Part shown: positions 54,911 to 64,000 of the stretch, one piece after another | Layout of the letters: each line of letters begins with the position of its first letter | Position numbering within the stretch: the first letter of the stretch is position 1 | Assembly: GCF_050003625.1 (NCBI RefSeq) | Contig: NC_134400.1 | Coordinates: 68,218,126 to 68,282,125, forward strand | Direction of reading: 5' to 3' | Origin: Haematobia irritans | Lineage: Eukaryota > Arthropoda > Insecta > Diptera > Muscidae | Length of the DNA: 64,000 nucleotides | Program-made: the position numbers and the translations under genes | Notes under the pieces: generated by a model | What the model was told of the DNA's origin: nothing | The model's input: only the letters and a program-made list of their open reading frames with translations | The model's database searches: none

Positions 54911-56760
54911 TAAGTTTGTGCATTTGTATGTAACGCCAAGAAGGAGTAATCATAGACCAAACTTTTAGTATACGGATCGGCTTAGAATTAAATTCTGAGT
55001 CGATTTAGCGATGTCCGTCTGTCTGTCTCTCTGTCCGTCTGCCTGTCTGTCTGTTGATGTATTTTTGTGTGCAAAGTACAGCTCGCAGTTTTAGTCCGAT
55101 TGTCCTAAAATTTGGTATAGGGTCCTGTTTCGGCTCAAAGACGATCCCTATTGATATTGGAAAAAATCGATTCAGATTTAGATATAGCTGCCATAAATAT
55201 TTTTCACCGATCTGGTCATAATTGGCGTGTATATCAACCGATCTTCCTCAAATTCCGTACATCCGAATATTTTATGACATCCTGTTTCGGCTCAAAGACG
55301 ATCCCTATTGATTTTTGAAAAAATCAGTTCAGATTTAGATATAGCTGCCATATATATTTTTCACCGATCTGGTCATAATTGGCGTGTATATAAACCGATC
55401 TTCCTCAAATTCCGTACATCCGAATATTTTATGAGTCTCGAAAAACTTGCAAAATATCAGCCAAATCGGTGCAGATTTAGATATATCTCCCATAAATATA
55501 TAGCTTTCGCCCAATTTACACTCATATGACCACAGAGGCCAATTTTTTGCTCCGATTTAGTTGAAATTTTGCATAGGGAGTAGAATTAGCATTGTAGCTA
55601 TACGTCCCAAATTTGGTTGAAATCGGTTCAGATTTAGATATATCTCCCATAAATATATAGCTTTCGCCCAATTTACACTCATATGACCACAGAGGCCAAT
55701 TTTTAACTCCGATTTAGTTGAGATTTTGCACAGAGAGTAGAATTAGCATTGTTGCTATGCGTTCCAAATTTGGTTGACATTGGTTCAGATTTAGATATAG
55801 CTCCTATATATATGTTTTTCTGATTTCGACAAAAATGGGCAAAATACCCACATTCTCCTTGTCAAATCGCCACTGCTTAGTCGAAAAGTTGTAAAAATGA
55901 CACTAATTATCCTAAACTTCCAATACATATATATCGAGCGATAAATCATAAATAAACTTTTGCGAAGTTTCCTTAAAATTGCTTCAGATTTAAATGTCTC
56001 ACATTTTTATACCCTTCGCCACTACTTTGGTAGAGGGTATAATAAGTTTGTGCATTTGTATGTAACGCCAAGAAGGAGTAATCATAGACCAACCTTTTAG
56101 TATACGGATCGGCTTAGAATTAAATTCGGAGTCGATTTAGCGATGTCCGTCTGTCTGTCTGTTGATGTATTTTTGTGTGCAAAGTACAGCTCGCAGTCCG
56201 ATTGTCCTAAAATTCTGTAAAGGGTCCTGTTTCGGCTCAAAGACGATCCCTATTGATTTTGAAAAAATCGATTCAGATTTAGATATAGCTGCCATATATA
56301 TTTTTCACCGATCTGGTCATAATTGGCGTGTATATCAACCGATCTTAGTCAAGTTCCGTACATCCGAATATTTTATGAGTCTCGAAAAACTTGCAAAATA
56401 TCAGCCAGTTCAGATTTAGATATAACTCCCATATATAGCTTTCACCCGATTTACACTCATTTGCCCACAGAGGCCAATTTTTTGCTCCGATTTAGTTGAA
56501 ATTTTGCATAGGGAATAGAATTAGCATTGTAACTATGCGTGCCAAATTTGGTTGAAATCGGTTAAGATTTAGATATAGCTCCCATATATAGCTTTCGCCC
56601 GATTTACACTCATTTGCCCACAGAGGCCAATTTTTAACTCCGATTTAGTTGAAATTTTGCACAGGGAGTAGAATTAGCATTATAGCTATGCGAGCCAAAT
56701 TTGGTTGACATCGGTTCAGATTTAGATATATCTCCCATATATATGTTTTTCTGATTTCGA
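54911..56760 (+). repeat. Dominant repeat family, rightmost monomers
   Basis: Monomers with boundaries near 54887 and 56010 and an impure (CTGT)n run (CTGTCTCTCTGTCCGTCTG near 55020). No MITE is present at either usual site. It ends abruptly in TTCTGATTTCGAC at 56761, where satellite sequence begins. Confidence 0.85.
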
Positions 56761-56801
56761 CAATTAAAGTCCTTTTCGCCCTAGGACGCATATTTAAGGA
56801 G
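56761..56801. repeat. Left remnant of the 124-bp satellite
   Basis: AATTAAAGTCCTTTTCGCCC, CTAGGACGCATATTTAAGGA: about 40 bp of the satellite that resumes at 60604. The 3.8-kb element lies between the two parts. Confidence 0.9.
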
Positions 56802-57099
56802 TACACACAAAAAATTATTACCAACATTTTTTCAATTAAACACTTAATTGAATTTGGAAACGGATTCAATTAATATGTTAATTGATTCAATTAATTATTT
56901 AATCAAATCCGAATAAAACCCAATTAAAAAATGATTGATATTTGTTACGTTTCCAATTAAAATATTAATTGATTCAATCAATTTGTTAATCAATTCGGAA
57001 ATAATTTTCAATTACTAACGTGATTGAAATTTTTTCCGTTTCCAATTACACATGTGATTGATCCAATCACTTTTGTGATTGAAATTGAATAATTTTTAG

Positions 57100-58265
57100 C
57101 AATGGAAAGAGCGAAAAGAGAACAAGAGAATGGGTATTTATTAAACATTGTATGATGGAGAGATCAGTCTGTAGAAGTAACTTGTAACGAACGGTTGGGT
57201 TTTTGTTTTTCGCGTAAATTGAAAAACATGATTGGCGACATTCTGTCTGCTGCATTGAAAATGTGTACATAAATATTTTGAACGCAACAACAAATCATAG
57301 CAAAGGGTTGAAATAAATAAAGTGTGCAACAACAAATGGCCACGTGGTAAAGGTTTGAAAAAATATATGAGAGAACGCATTTGAAATTACCTGTGTTTGT
57401 GTTTTGTGGTATTGTAAAAATGGAAAACAATCTACGTTTATTGAAGGTAAGAAATTGTGAAATGTGAATACCGTTTTCCATTGAAGCCTGTTTACATTAA
57501 ACGGACTAAAATAATATTTTTTTTTATTCATTTCTTTTAGTAACCAATTTTATTTCGTGAAATTGACCAATCAATCCCATCAACTCCATCATTTTATCAA
57601 ATATGTAAGAATATGTTTGCAACAAAAAAGTGGGTACCGTATTGATCTTTTAAAATTATAATTTTTTTTCACTCCTAGTTTTCTTAAAACCAAGAGCGGT
57701 ATGGGTTTGTTGGAAGATTCACCTTGAAGTTGCGAAGTAGCGTTGGCATTAAATTGCATTTTTCTTTTACCTGTCTTTTTCAGTTTGAACCCAATTAGAG
57801 AGAAGTATATATGATATATAAACTAATGAGCTGAATTATGTAATGGTAAAAAAGTTCTTTCTTTTGGATTTAAAAATATGAAAAATATCCGAAAATAATA
57901 AAAATATGTATTTCCCATTTATATATTTTTTCTATTTTTAGAATTTGCAAAGTATCATCAATATAATACCAAATATTACATTGCTTTCCCATTATTTTTG
58001 TCTATGATTGGTTCAAATTTTAATAGACGATTTCAATGTGCGGAAATTTTGGAAAGGAATTGTTACTAAAATTAAATTACCGAGCTCCTACAACTGCAAA
58101 AGAAGATTATAAATCTGCAACCTGGAACTAAGAATTGAACTTGATATTCTATGCAGGTAATGTTTAATAAAATTAGCTTTTAATTTAACAAAATTAAATT
58201 CGAATTATTCTGTTTACTTTCAGAAAAACTAATTTAGCTTACAGGCTGCTGATTTATTGGAAATC
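57100..58265. other. Interior of the 3.8-kb element, no recognised gene
   Basis: AT-rich, no frame longer than about 105 codons and none with a recognisable domain. A few splice-site-like sequences occur (GTAAG at about 57447, TTTCTTTTAG at 57531-57540), but no exon can be supported. Confidence 0.45.
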
Positions 58266-59496
58266 TACACTGTTAGAAAAATATGTTTTTCATATGTTCC
58301 GATATAAACAAAATGTGTTTCGGGCACAATTTTAAAACACAATATATTTAAGTGCAAACATGTAATGTTCCTAAACTAACACTAAATGTTTGGGACATCT
58401 ATGTTAATATGTTAGAATATATTATGTTTGTGGCATGAATGTTTCATAAAAATCATATGTGTGAATGCAAACCTATATATATTTATAAATTTCGACTAAA
58501 CATACATATGTTGTGATACTTTATTCAAAGCGACAGAGAGAGTATAGAGAAAGAAATAGAGATGGAAACCGGGAGAGTTGACGAAAGATATCAACATAAC
58601 AGCGAAAGAATCAAAAGAGAACAATTTCCGTGAAACCGCTTGTATGTTGTTTCGGAAAACTGTTTTATGATAAGGCCAAAAATTTGATATGCTTAAGTCT
58701 AAATATTATTTAATTTGAATAAAGAGAATAGACATTCGGAACCAAGAGAATAGACATTTGAAAAATAAACAGCATATGTTTTCGCCTGAGAGCACCATTT
58801 TATGTATGTGTGGACATGTGTTTTGTTTATCATTTTGGCATTATGGGCACAATTTTTTTCTTGGTTCATTAAAAGAAATCAGGGGTCTTCATAAAAATAA
58901 CGAAAGGGCACTATACTCTTTTTAGAGTTGGGACAGTAAAATGAAATAAGGAGGAAATAGTGAAAAATTACACAGTAAAATGTATAAAAACAAAGTTTAG
59001 TTCCTCTTTATTAATAAGTAGTCCACGAGGAGTTGACGGACACCTTCAAATATAAAAGCGGGCATTAAATTCGAGTTTTGCAGCTAAAACAATTTAAAAA
59101 GTTTATTTTCTTTAAAATGAATTATTAAAGAAAAATAAAAGGCATTTTAGAGCGACGGTGTTAAATTCTAGTAAAAAACTGTTCACGCCTAACTAAATTT
59201 ATGTTTATATTATAAAATTATTTATGTATGTTTATACTCGACTCCACGTTCTTCTTTTGTTAGAGTTTTTGAATTCCTTCCAAATTTTAAAGTTTTGTAC
59301 CAAAAACAGTTTTTTGTTACAAAATTGTTATTTTTGCAATAAAAAAATAATATTTTATCCAAAAATCAGTCAATTTCGTTTATATCAAGCACTGTTACTG
59401 ACTATATATTTTTAATAACCCACATTTCGAAGTTTCATTATAAAAATTTAATATAGTATAAATATAAATGTGTAAATTAAAAATAAAAAAAGTGTT

Positions 59497-59570
59497 CGGT
59501 CGGAGCAGGGATTGAACCCACGACCCTTTGCATGCAAAGCAGACATGCTAACCACTGCTCCACGTGGCAA
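59497..59570 (-). ncRNA. tRNA-like module with TTGCATGCAAAG core
   Basis: On the minus strand GGAGCAGTGGTTAGCATG... ends ...CTGCTCC. The two ends can pair (GGAGCAG/CTGCTCC) and box-B-like GGTTCAATCCC is present. The middle TTTGCATGCAAA is itself palindromic, unlike a normal anticodon arm. I read it as tRNA-derived repeat sequence, not a functional tRNA gene. Confidence 0.5.
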
Positions 59571-59683
59571 ACAAATGTATGTTTCTGTTAAATAATGTTA
59601 TCTTTACATGGGCTCGTGGGCGCTGCAAACTATGCTATATAAATGTAATTTATAACGATAATTATCTCCTGGTGACTATAACA

Positions 59684-59757
59684 GCTACGTAATCCAGTGG
59701 ATAGTGTGTTGGCTTACAAACTGTATGGTGCTCGGTTCGATTCTCCGTGCAGGCGAA
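59684..59757 (+). ncRNA. tRNA-like module homologous to that of element B
   Basis: Box-A-like TGGATAGTGTGTTGG near 59698 and box-B-like GGTTCGATTCTCC at 59734-59746. It matches the element-B module (42950-43020) in CTTACAAACTGT and in the AAAGGTAAAA that follows. No clear cloverleaf. Confidence 0.55.
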
Positions 59758-60603
59758 AGGTAAAACTTAAAAAATTTATAAAAGTGAATAATTTCTTCAA
59801 CATTATTGGTATTACAGAAAAAGGTGCCAACAACTAAAATATTTCGTGGATGTGCAAATTACGAGTATGTTAGGCAATGAGCACAATCGTCTTTGGGAAA
59901 AATTCTTCCAAGCATATAATATTTTTGGGCTCAAAATGCTCCCAAACATATAATATGTTCACATAAAACAAACATATTAATGTTTCGGCAGTATCCAATA
60001 ATATATGTGCTTCCTGCAAAATATGTTTGGAACATATGTTAAAGAAGCGATTTTTTTGAGGGTGTAGGCGCATCTACATATTAGAAGGACCATGCTAACA
60101 TGGTTATTATTATAAGGAAGATAATGATTTATATAATTTATGTAATTGTATTTGTAAGTTATGTTAGAACAAACCACAAATGACAAGAACCAAATTTATT
60201 TGTCTATTGCATAATTCAAAAAATAATAAAATATTAAATATGTTTTATAAGAAACACATATTTTCTTTTATTTCAAATAAAATTAAATACGATTTTGGGG
60301 TCGCAATATATAAATTTTTTGATTGAAATTTATAGCCAATTTCAATTAATTATTTAACTGAATGAATCAAATAGTTGATTGTTTTTTTGTCGCGAAATTA
60401 ATTAAAATTTTAATTGATTCAATCACACAATTAATTGATTCCGTGACAAAAGTCAATTAAATTTTTAATTGAAAATCGTGTTGGTTTTCAATCAAAATGG
60501 GTGATTGATACTATCATTTTCGTGATTGAAGACATTTCAATTAAAAAAAGGATTGAATCCGCGATTTTCGTGATTGCAATCAAAAAAAATTATGTTGTGT
60601 GTA

Positions 60604-62597
60604 TGGGCAAAAGAAGTTTTTCATATAAAAATTGCAATTTTTTTTAGGTTTTCGGTGGATTATTAAATTTTTTGGGGTGGTCACGAATTAAAGTCCTTTT
60701 CGCTCTAGGACGCATATTTAAAGAGATATGGGCAAAAGAAATTTTTCATATGGGAAAAATAAATTTTTAAAATAAAAATTCAATTTTTTTACGATTTGGG
60801 TGGATTTTTCCATTTTTTGGGGTGTTACGAATTAAAGTCTTTTTCGCTCTAGGACGAATATTTAAGAGATATGGGCAAAAGAAGTTTTTCATATAAAAAT
60901 TGCAATTTTTTAGGTTTTTGGTGGATTTTTCAATTTGTTGGGGGGTGGTCACGAATTAAAGTATTTTCGCTCTAGAACGCTTAGTTTGGGAGATATGGGC
61001 AAAATAAGTATTTCATATAAAACTTTAAGTTTTTGTAGGTTATGGGTGGATTTTCAATTTTTGGGGTGTGGTCCCGAATTAAAGTCCTTTTCGCTCTAGG
61101 ACGCATATTTAAGGAGATATGGGCAAAAGAAATTTTTCATATAAAAATTGCAATTTTTTTAGGTTTTGAGTGGATTATTAATTTTTTGGGGTGGTCACGA
61201 ATTAGAGCCCTTATCCTTATATGGGCATAATACGTTTTTCATATAAACATTAAATTTTTTTGTTAGGTTTTGGGTGGATTTTTCAATATTTTGGGGGTGG
61301 TCACGAATTAAAGTATTTTCGCTCTAGAACGCTTAGTTTGGGAGATATGGGCAAAATAAAAGTTTCATATAAAAATTTATTATTTTTTAGGTTTTGAGTG
61401 GATTTAAAATTTTTTTTTGCGGGGGGGTGTCACGAATTAAAGCCCTTTTCACCCTAGGACGCGTATATACGAAGATATGGGCAAAACAAGTTTTTCAGAT
61501 AAAAGTTTAAATTTTTTTAGGTTTTGGGTGGATTATTCAATTTTTTGGGGGGTGGTCACGAATTAAAGTCCTTTTCGCTCTAGGACGCATATTTAAGGAG
61601 ATATGGGCAAAAGCAGTTTTTCATATAAAAATTGCAATTTTTTAAGATTTTGGGTGGATTTTTCAATTTTTTGGTGGTGGTCACGCATTAAAGTATTTTC
61701 GCTCTAGAACGCCTGGTTTGGGAGATATGGGCAAAATAAGTGTTTCATATAAAAATTTAATTTTTTTTAGGTTTTGTGTGGATTTTCAATTTTTTTTTCT
61801 GGGGGGGGGGGGGGGGGTGGGGTATCACGAATTAAAGTCCTTTTCACTCTAGGGCGCTTAGTATAGGTGATATGGGCAAAATAAGTTTTTCATATAAAAA
61901 TTTAAATTTTTTTAGGTTTTGGGTGGATTATTAAATTTTTTGGGGTGGTCACGAATTAAAGTCTTATTCGCTCTAGGACGCGTATATACGAAGATATGGG
62001 CAAAATAAGTTTTTCATATAAAAATTGCAATTTTTTTAGGTTTTGGGTGGATTATTCAATTTTTTGGGGTGGTCATGAATTAAAGTCCTTTTCGCTCTAG
62101 GGCGCTTAGTTTCGGAATATGGGCAAAATATTTTTTCATATAAAAATTTAATTTTTTTAGGTTTTTGGTGGATTTCTTTTCGCTCTAGGACGCGCATATA
62201 CGAAGATATGGGAAATATAAGTTTTTCAGATAAAAATTTCAATTTTTTTAGGTTTTGGGTGGATTTGTCAAGTTTTTGGGGGGTGGTCCTTTTCGCTCTA
62301 GGACGCATATTTAACGAGATATGGGAAAAATAAATTTTTCAGATAAAAATTGCAATTTTTTTAGGTTTTGGGTGGATTTTTCAATTTTTTCGCGGTGATC
62401 ACGAATTAAAGTATTTTCGCTCTATAACGCTTAGTTTGGAAGATATGGGCAAAATAAGCGTTTCATATAAAAATTTAAATTTTTTTAGGTTTTGGGTGTA
62501 TTTGCCAATTTTTTGGGGGTGGTCACGAATTAAAGTCCATTTCACCCTAGGACGCATATTTAAGGAGATATGGGCAAAAGAAGTTTTTCATATAAAA
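60604..62597. repeat. Satellite array, period mostly 124 bp, about 16 copies
   Basis: The anchor ACGAATTAAAGT recurs with spacings of 124, 122-125 and occasionally 106-144 bp (60684, 60828, 60952, 61076, 61198, 61304, 61434, 61559, 61684, 61828, 61952, 62076, 62402, 62526). Each unit also has CGCTCTAGGACGC, GATATGGGCAAAA and AGGTTTTGGGTGGAT. Copies differ clearly from each other. A run of 17 G lies at 61801-61817. Open frames here are repeat translation. Confidence 0.93.
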
Positions 62598-62650
62598 ACA
62601 AGTAAGGAAAGTCTAAAGCCGGGCGGGGCCGACTATATTAAAGGTGATCG
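62598..62650 (+). repeat. End fragment of the dominant repeat family
   Basis: AACAAGTAAGGAAAGTCTAA followed by GCCGGGCGGGGCCGACTATA matches the start of the copy at 78. It breaks off before the TATACCCTTCACC part. Confidence 0.75.
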
Positions 62651-62793
62651 GTCAAAATTTGGTCAATATAAACTTGACGTATTTCTTTCAATTTTGCATT
62701 TAAAAGACCTGAGCACCCCTCATTTTGAAGGTGTGTGTGTGTGTAGAATGTTGCTCCTATTTTGATTTTGGAATTCACTCTTCAGTTGTCAAA

Positions 62794-62940
62794 ATGCCGT
62801 CCAAGCAAGAAAAGCAGCGTATCAAAATTTTGCTCGCGCATCGCAAAAAATCCGAGCTAATCGCACGCAAAGCTGGCAAAATCGTTAAAAGTTGCCAAAT
62901 CAACCGTGTTCGTGCCAATGTAGGGTTAAATTACATATGA
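62794..62940 (+). pseudogene. Remnant resembling a Tc1/mariner-type transposase N terminus
   Basis: 48 codons after an ATG. The start (M-P-S-K-Q-E-K-Q-R-I-K-I-L-L-A-H) and the following I-A-R-K-A-G look like the first helix-turn-helix of Tc1/mariner-type transposases, which bind the terminal repeats. Expected length is over 300 residues. The similarity stops after about 42 residues and a stop follows. A dead fragment; the assignment is by recognition only. Confidence 0.5.
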
Positions 62941-64000
62941 AATATAGAGGTCAGCTTAGTAGACAAATACATCGATTACTATAACATATTAATCATTTTT
63001 TCCTAATTTCTTTTACTTCCTGAATTGTAAAACAAACACTATTTTCCCTTTTTCATTCCGAATGTGTTTTCTGAACAATAAAGTTGTGTTTATTAATCCG
63101 TGAATTCATCTAAAAGCATCGTTTTTATTCCATCCAAAGTTAAGGTCATTTCTGATTTTTACAGCAATAAACAGTACAAGGTATTGTAAAGAAACATTAT
63201 TTTAATAATCGCTTCTCTTAAGTAAATTAAAATCATTAAAACCTGCGACCAATTATTCAAGCCAATAATTATACAGTCCATTAGTTTCTAACATGGTCCT
63301 TCGAGCCGGATTTCAATTTACATAAAAGAGAAGCATTCCAAAAAAGCCAACAAAATTATTCTATTTTATTGAAATTCGATCAGTGAATAGGATAGAATAA
63401 TGTCCGATTGCTGAAAAGTCATATAGTCTTCGCTATGTATTTCGCATTGATTTTCTAATTTACAAGCAAGAATCGTTTAATGTACGATAAAAGAAATATC
63501 TTCCGTCGAACCTGAATAATTGTCCATGCTTCAGCTTCTCAGATTTGGATATAAATTCATAGTTAATCAATTTCAAAGAATATTCAAAAGTGTGAAGCAA
63601 ATTCAAAAATAAGAATAATTTCCAACATGCACATGTACATAGCAGACCTATGATATAAAACCTCATCGATTTTATTATAATTTGTTTCCAACATTATTTC
63701 GTTTCTCTCATGGTAAATGAGACTCTTTGGTCGAGACAATTAATGTAAAGATCGGTCAAACCACTGTTAAGTATTAATCTCTCTGATTAAGCTGCTCATC
63801 ACTTGTGCGTTAAGTATAATTCATGATTGGCAACAACAATAAGTACATTGTCTAGACAAGTGAGAGCATTGGGCAACATATCCATAGGCCTATACAAATC
63901 AATTGTGGTCAAAGTGGAATACAAAAAGAGTTTTTCTTATTTCGATCTCCTCATAGTTTTTTTGCTACTTTGTGAGTGACTAGAAGTTCAAGCATAGCTA
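62941..64000. other. Right-end region with nothing recognised
   Basis: About 1 kb of AT-rich sequence with no frame above 70 codons having a recognisable domain, no obvious repeat and no RNA gene that I could see. Confidence 0.5.

Larger units (their letters stand above)
58268..60064. mobile_element. TA-flanked element A (1,797 bp), same family as element B
   Basis: Left end CACTGTTAGAAAAATATG then TGTTTTTCATATG. Right end AAAGAAGCGATTTTTTTGAGGGTG. TA is on each side. Both ends and the ATATGTTTG-rich subterminal zones match element B read in reverse. It contains two tRNA-like modules and about 900 bp without any match in B. No transposase. Confidence 0.75.
56804..60601. mobile_element. 3.8-kb TA-flanked element with subterminal repeats
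   Basis: Ends CACACAAAAAATTATTACC and (reverse complement of the right end) CACACAACATAATTTTTTTT, flanked by TA (56802-56803 and 60602-60603) inside the satellite. About 250 bp at each end are made of AATTGATTCAATTAA-like short repeats in both orientations. No transposase was recognised in the interior. Likely a large non-autonomous element. It hosts another TA element at 58268. Confidence 0.72.

Noticed and set aside
59497..59757. Functional tRNA genes
   Set aside because: Box A/B-like motifs exist, but no proper cloverleaf or anticodon arm is seen, and one module is shared between copies of a mobile element.
61042..62765. Open frames across the 124-bp satellite
   Set aside because: Translated satellite, with repeated motifs and no conserved coding pattern.

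Overview
The window looks like AT-rich, transposon-dense intergenic or heterochromatic DNA from an insect, most likely a calyptrate (muscid-like) fly. This identification is an inference. It rests on a BEL/Pao element, an env-bearing errantivirus-type element primed by tRNA-Ser, an I/R1-type LINE, and TA- and hAT-type MITEs. No host protein-coding gene could be supported. Every convincing reading frame belongs to a retroelement, and most other frames are repeat translations.

Layout. At 78-1978 lies an old, diverged, inverted copy of the dominant repeat family, followed by about 1 kb of unrecognised DNA. From about 2.97 kb to 37.9 kb the window is a tandem array of that family. Its units are bounded by a hairpin-like sequence of the form TATACCC...GGGTATA and carry a (CTGT)n run and many internal subrepeats. 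From 4.94 kb the array is a higher-order repeat of about 2.1-4.0 kb per unit. Each unit carries a 459-bp hAT-type MITE (8-bp target duplication) in one monomer and, usually, a ~510-bp TA-flanked MITE in the next. The MITEs sit at the same site in every unit, so the array grew by duplication after they inserted. A 7,079-bp BEL/Pao element (minus strand, 18902-25980) interrupts one unit. Its LTRs are nearly identical and it has a 5-bp target duplication. Its gag has one in-frame stop and its pol seems to lack a short segment.

At 37926 a TA-flanked element containing a tRNA-like module carries a nearly full-length LINE (38172-42623, 13-bp target duplication). The LINE has an ORF1, an ORF2 with endonuclease, reverse transcriptase and RNase H, and a CCTAA tail. 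A ~4 kb segment starting inside its ORF2 is duplicated in tandem (right copy 50894-54910). The left copy then lost 538 bp of reverse transcriptase sequence and received a 6,824-bp errantivirus-like element (43616-50439; gag-pol, broken integrase, env). Both the ORF2 deletion and the duplication junction show short perfect fold-back sequences.

From 54.2 to 56.8 kb the dominant repeat resumes. At 56804-60601 a 3.8-kb TA-flanked element with AATTGATTCAATT-type subterminal repeats, itself hosting a second copy of the tRNA-like TA family, is inserted into a 124-bp-period satellite that runs on to about 62.6 kb. The last 1.4 kb holds a fragment of the dominant family's end, a 48-codon remnant resembling the N terminus of a Tc1/mariner-type transposase, and otherwise nothing recognised.

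The main novelty is architectural: a MITE-marked higher-order array, a readable order of nested events, recurrent fold-back junctions, and a TA-element family carrying tRNA-like modules. I found no evidence of a new enzymatic or defence system.
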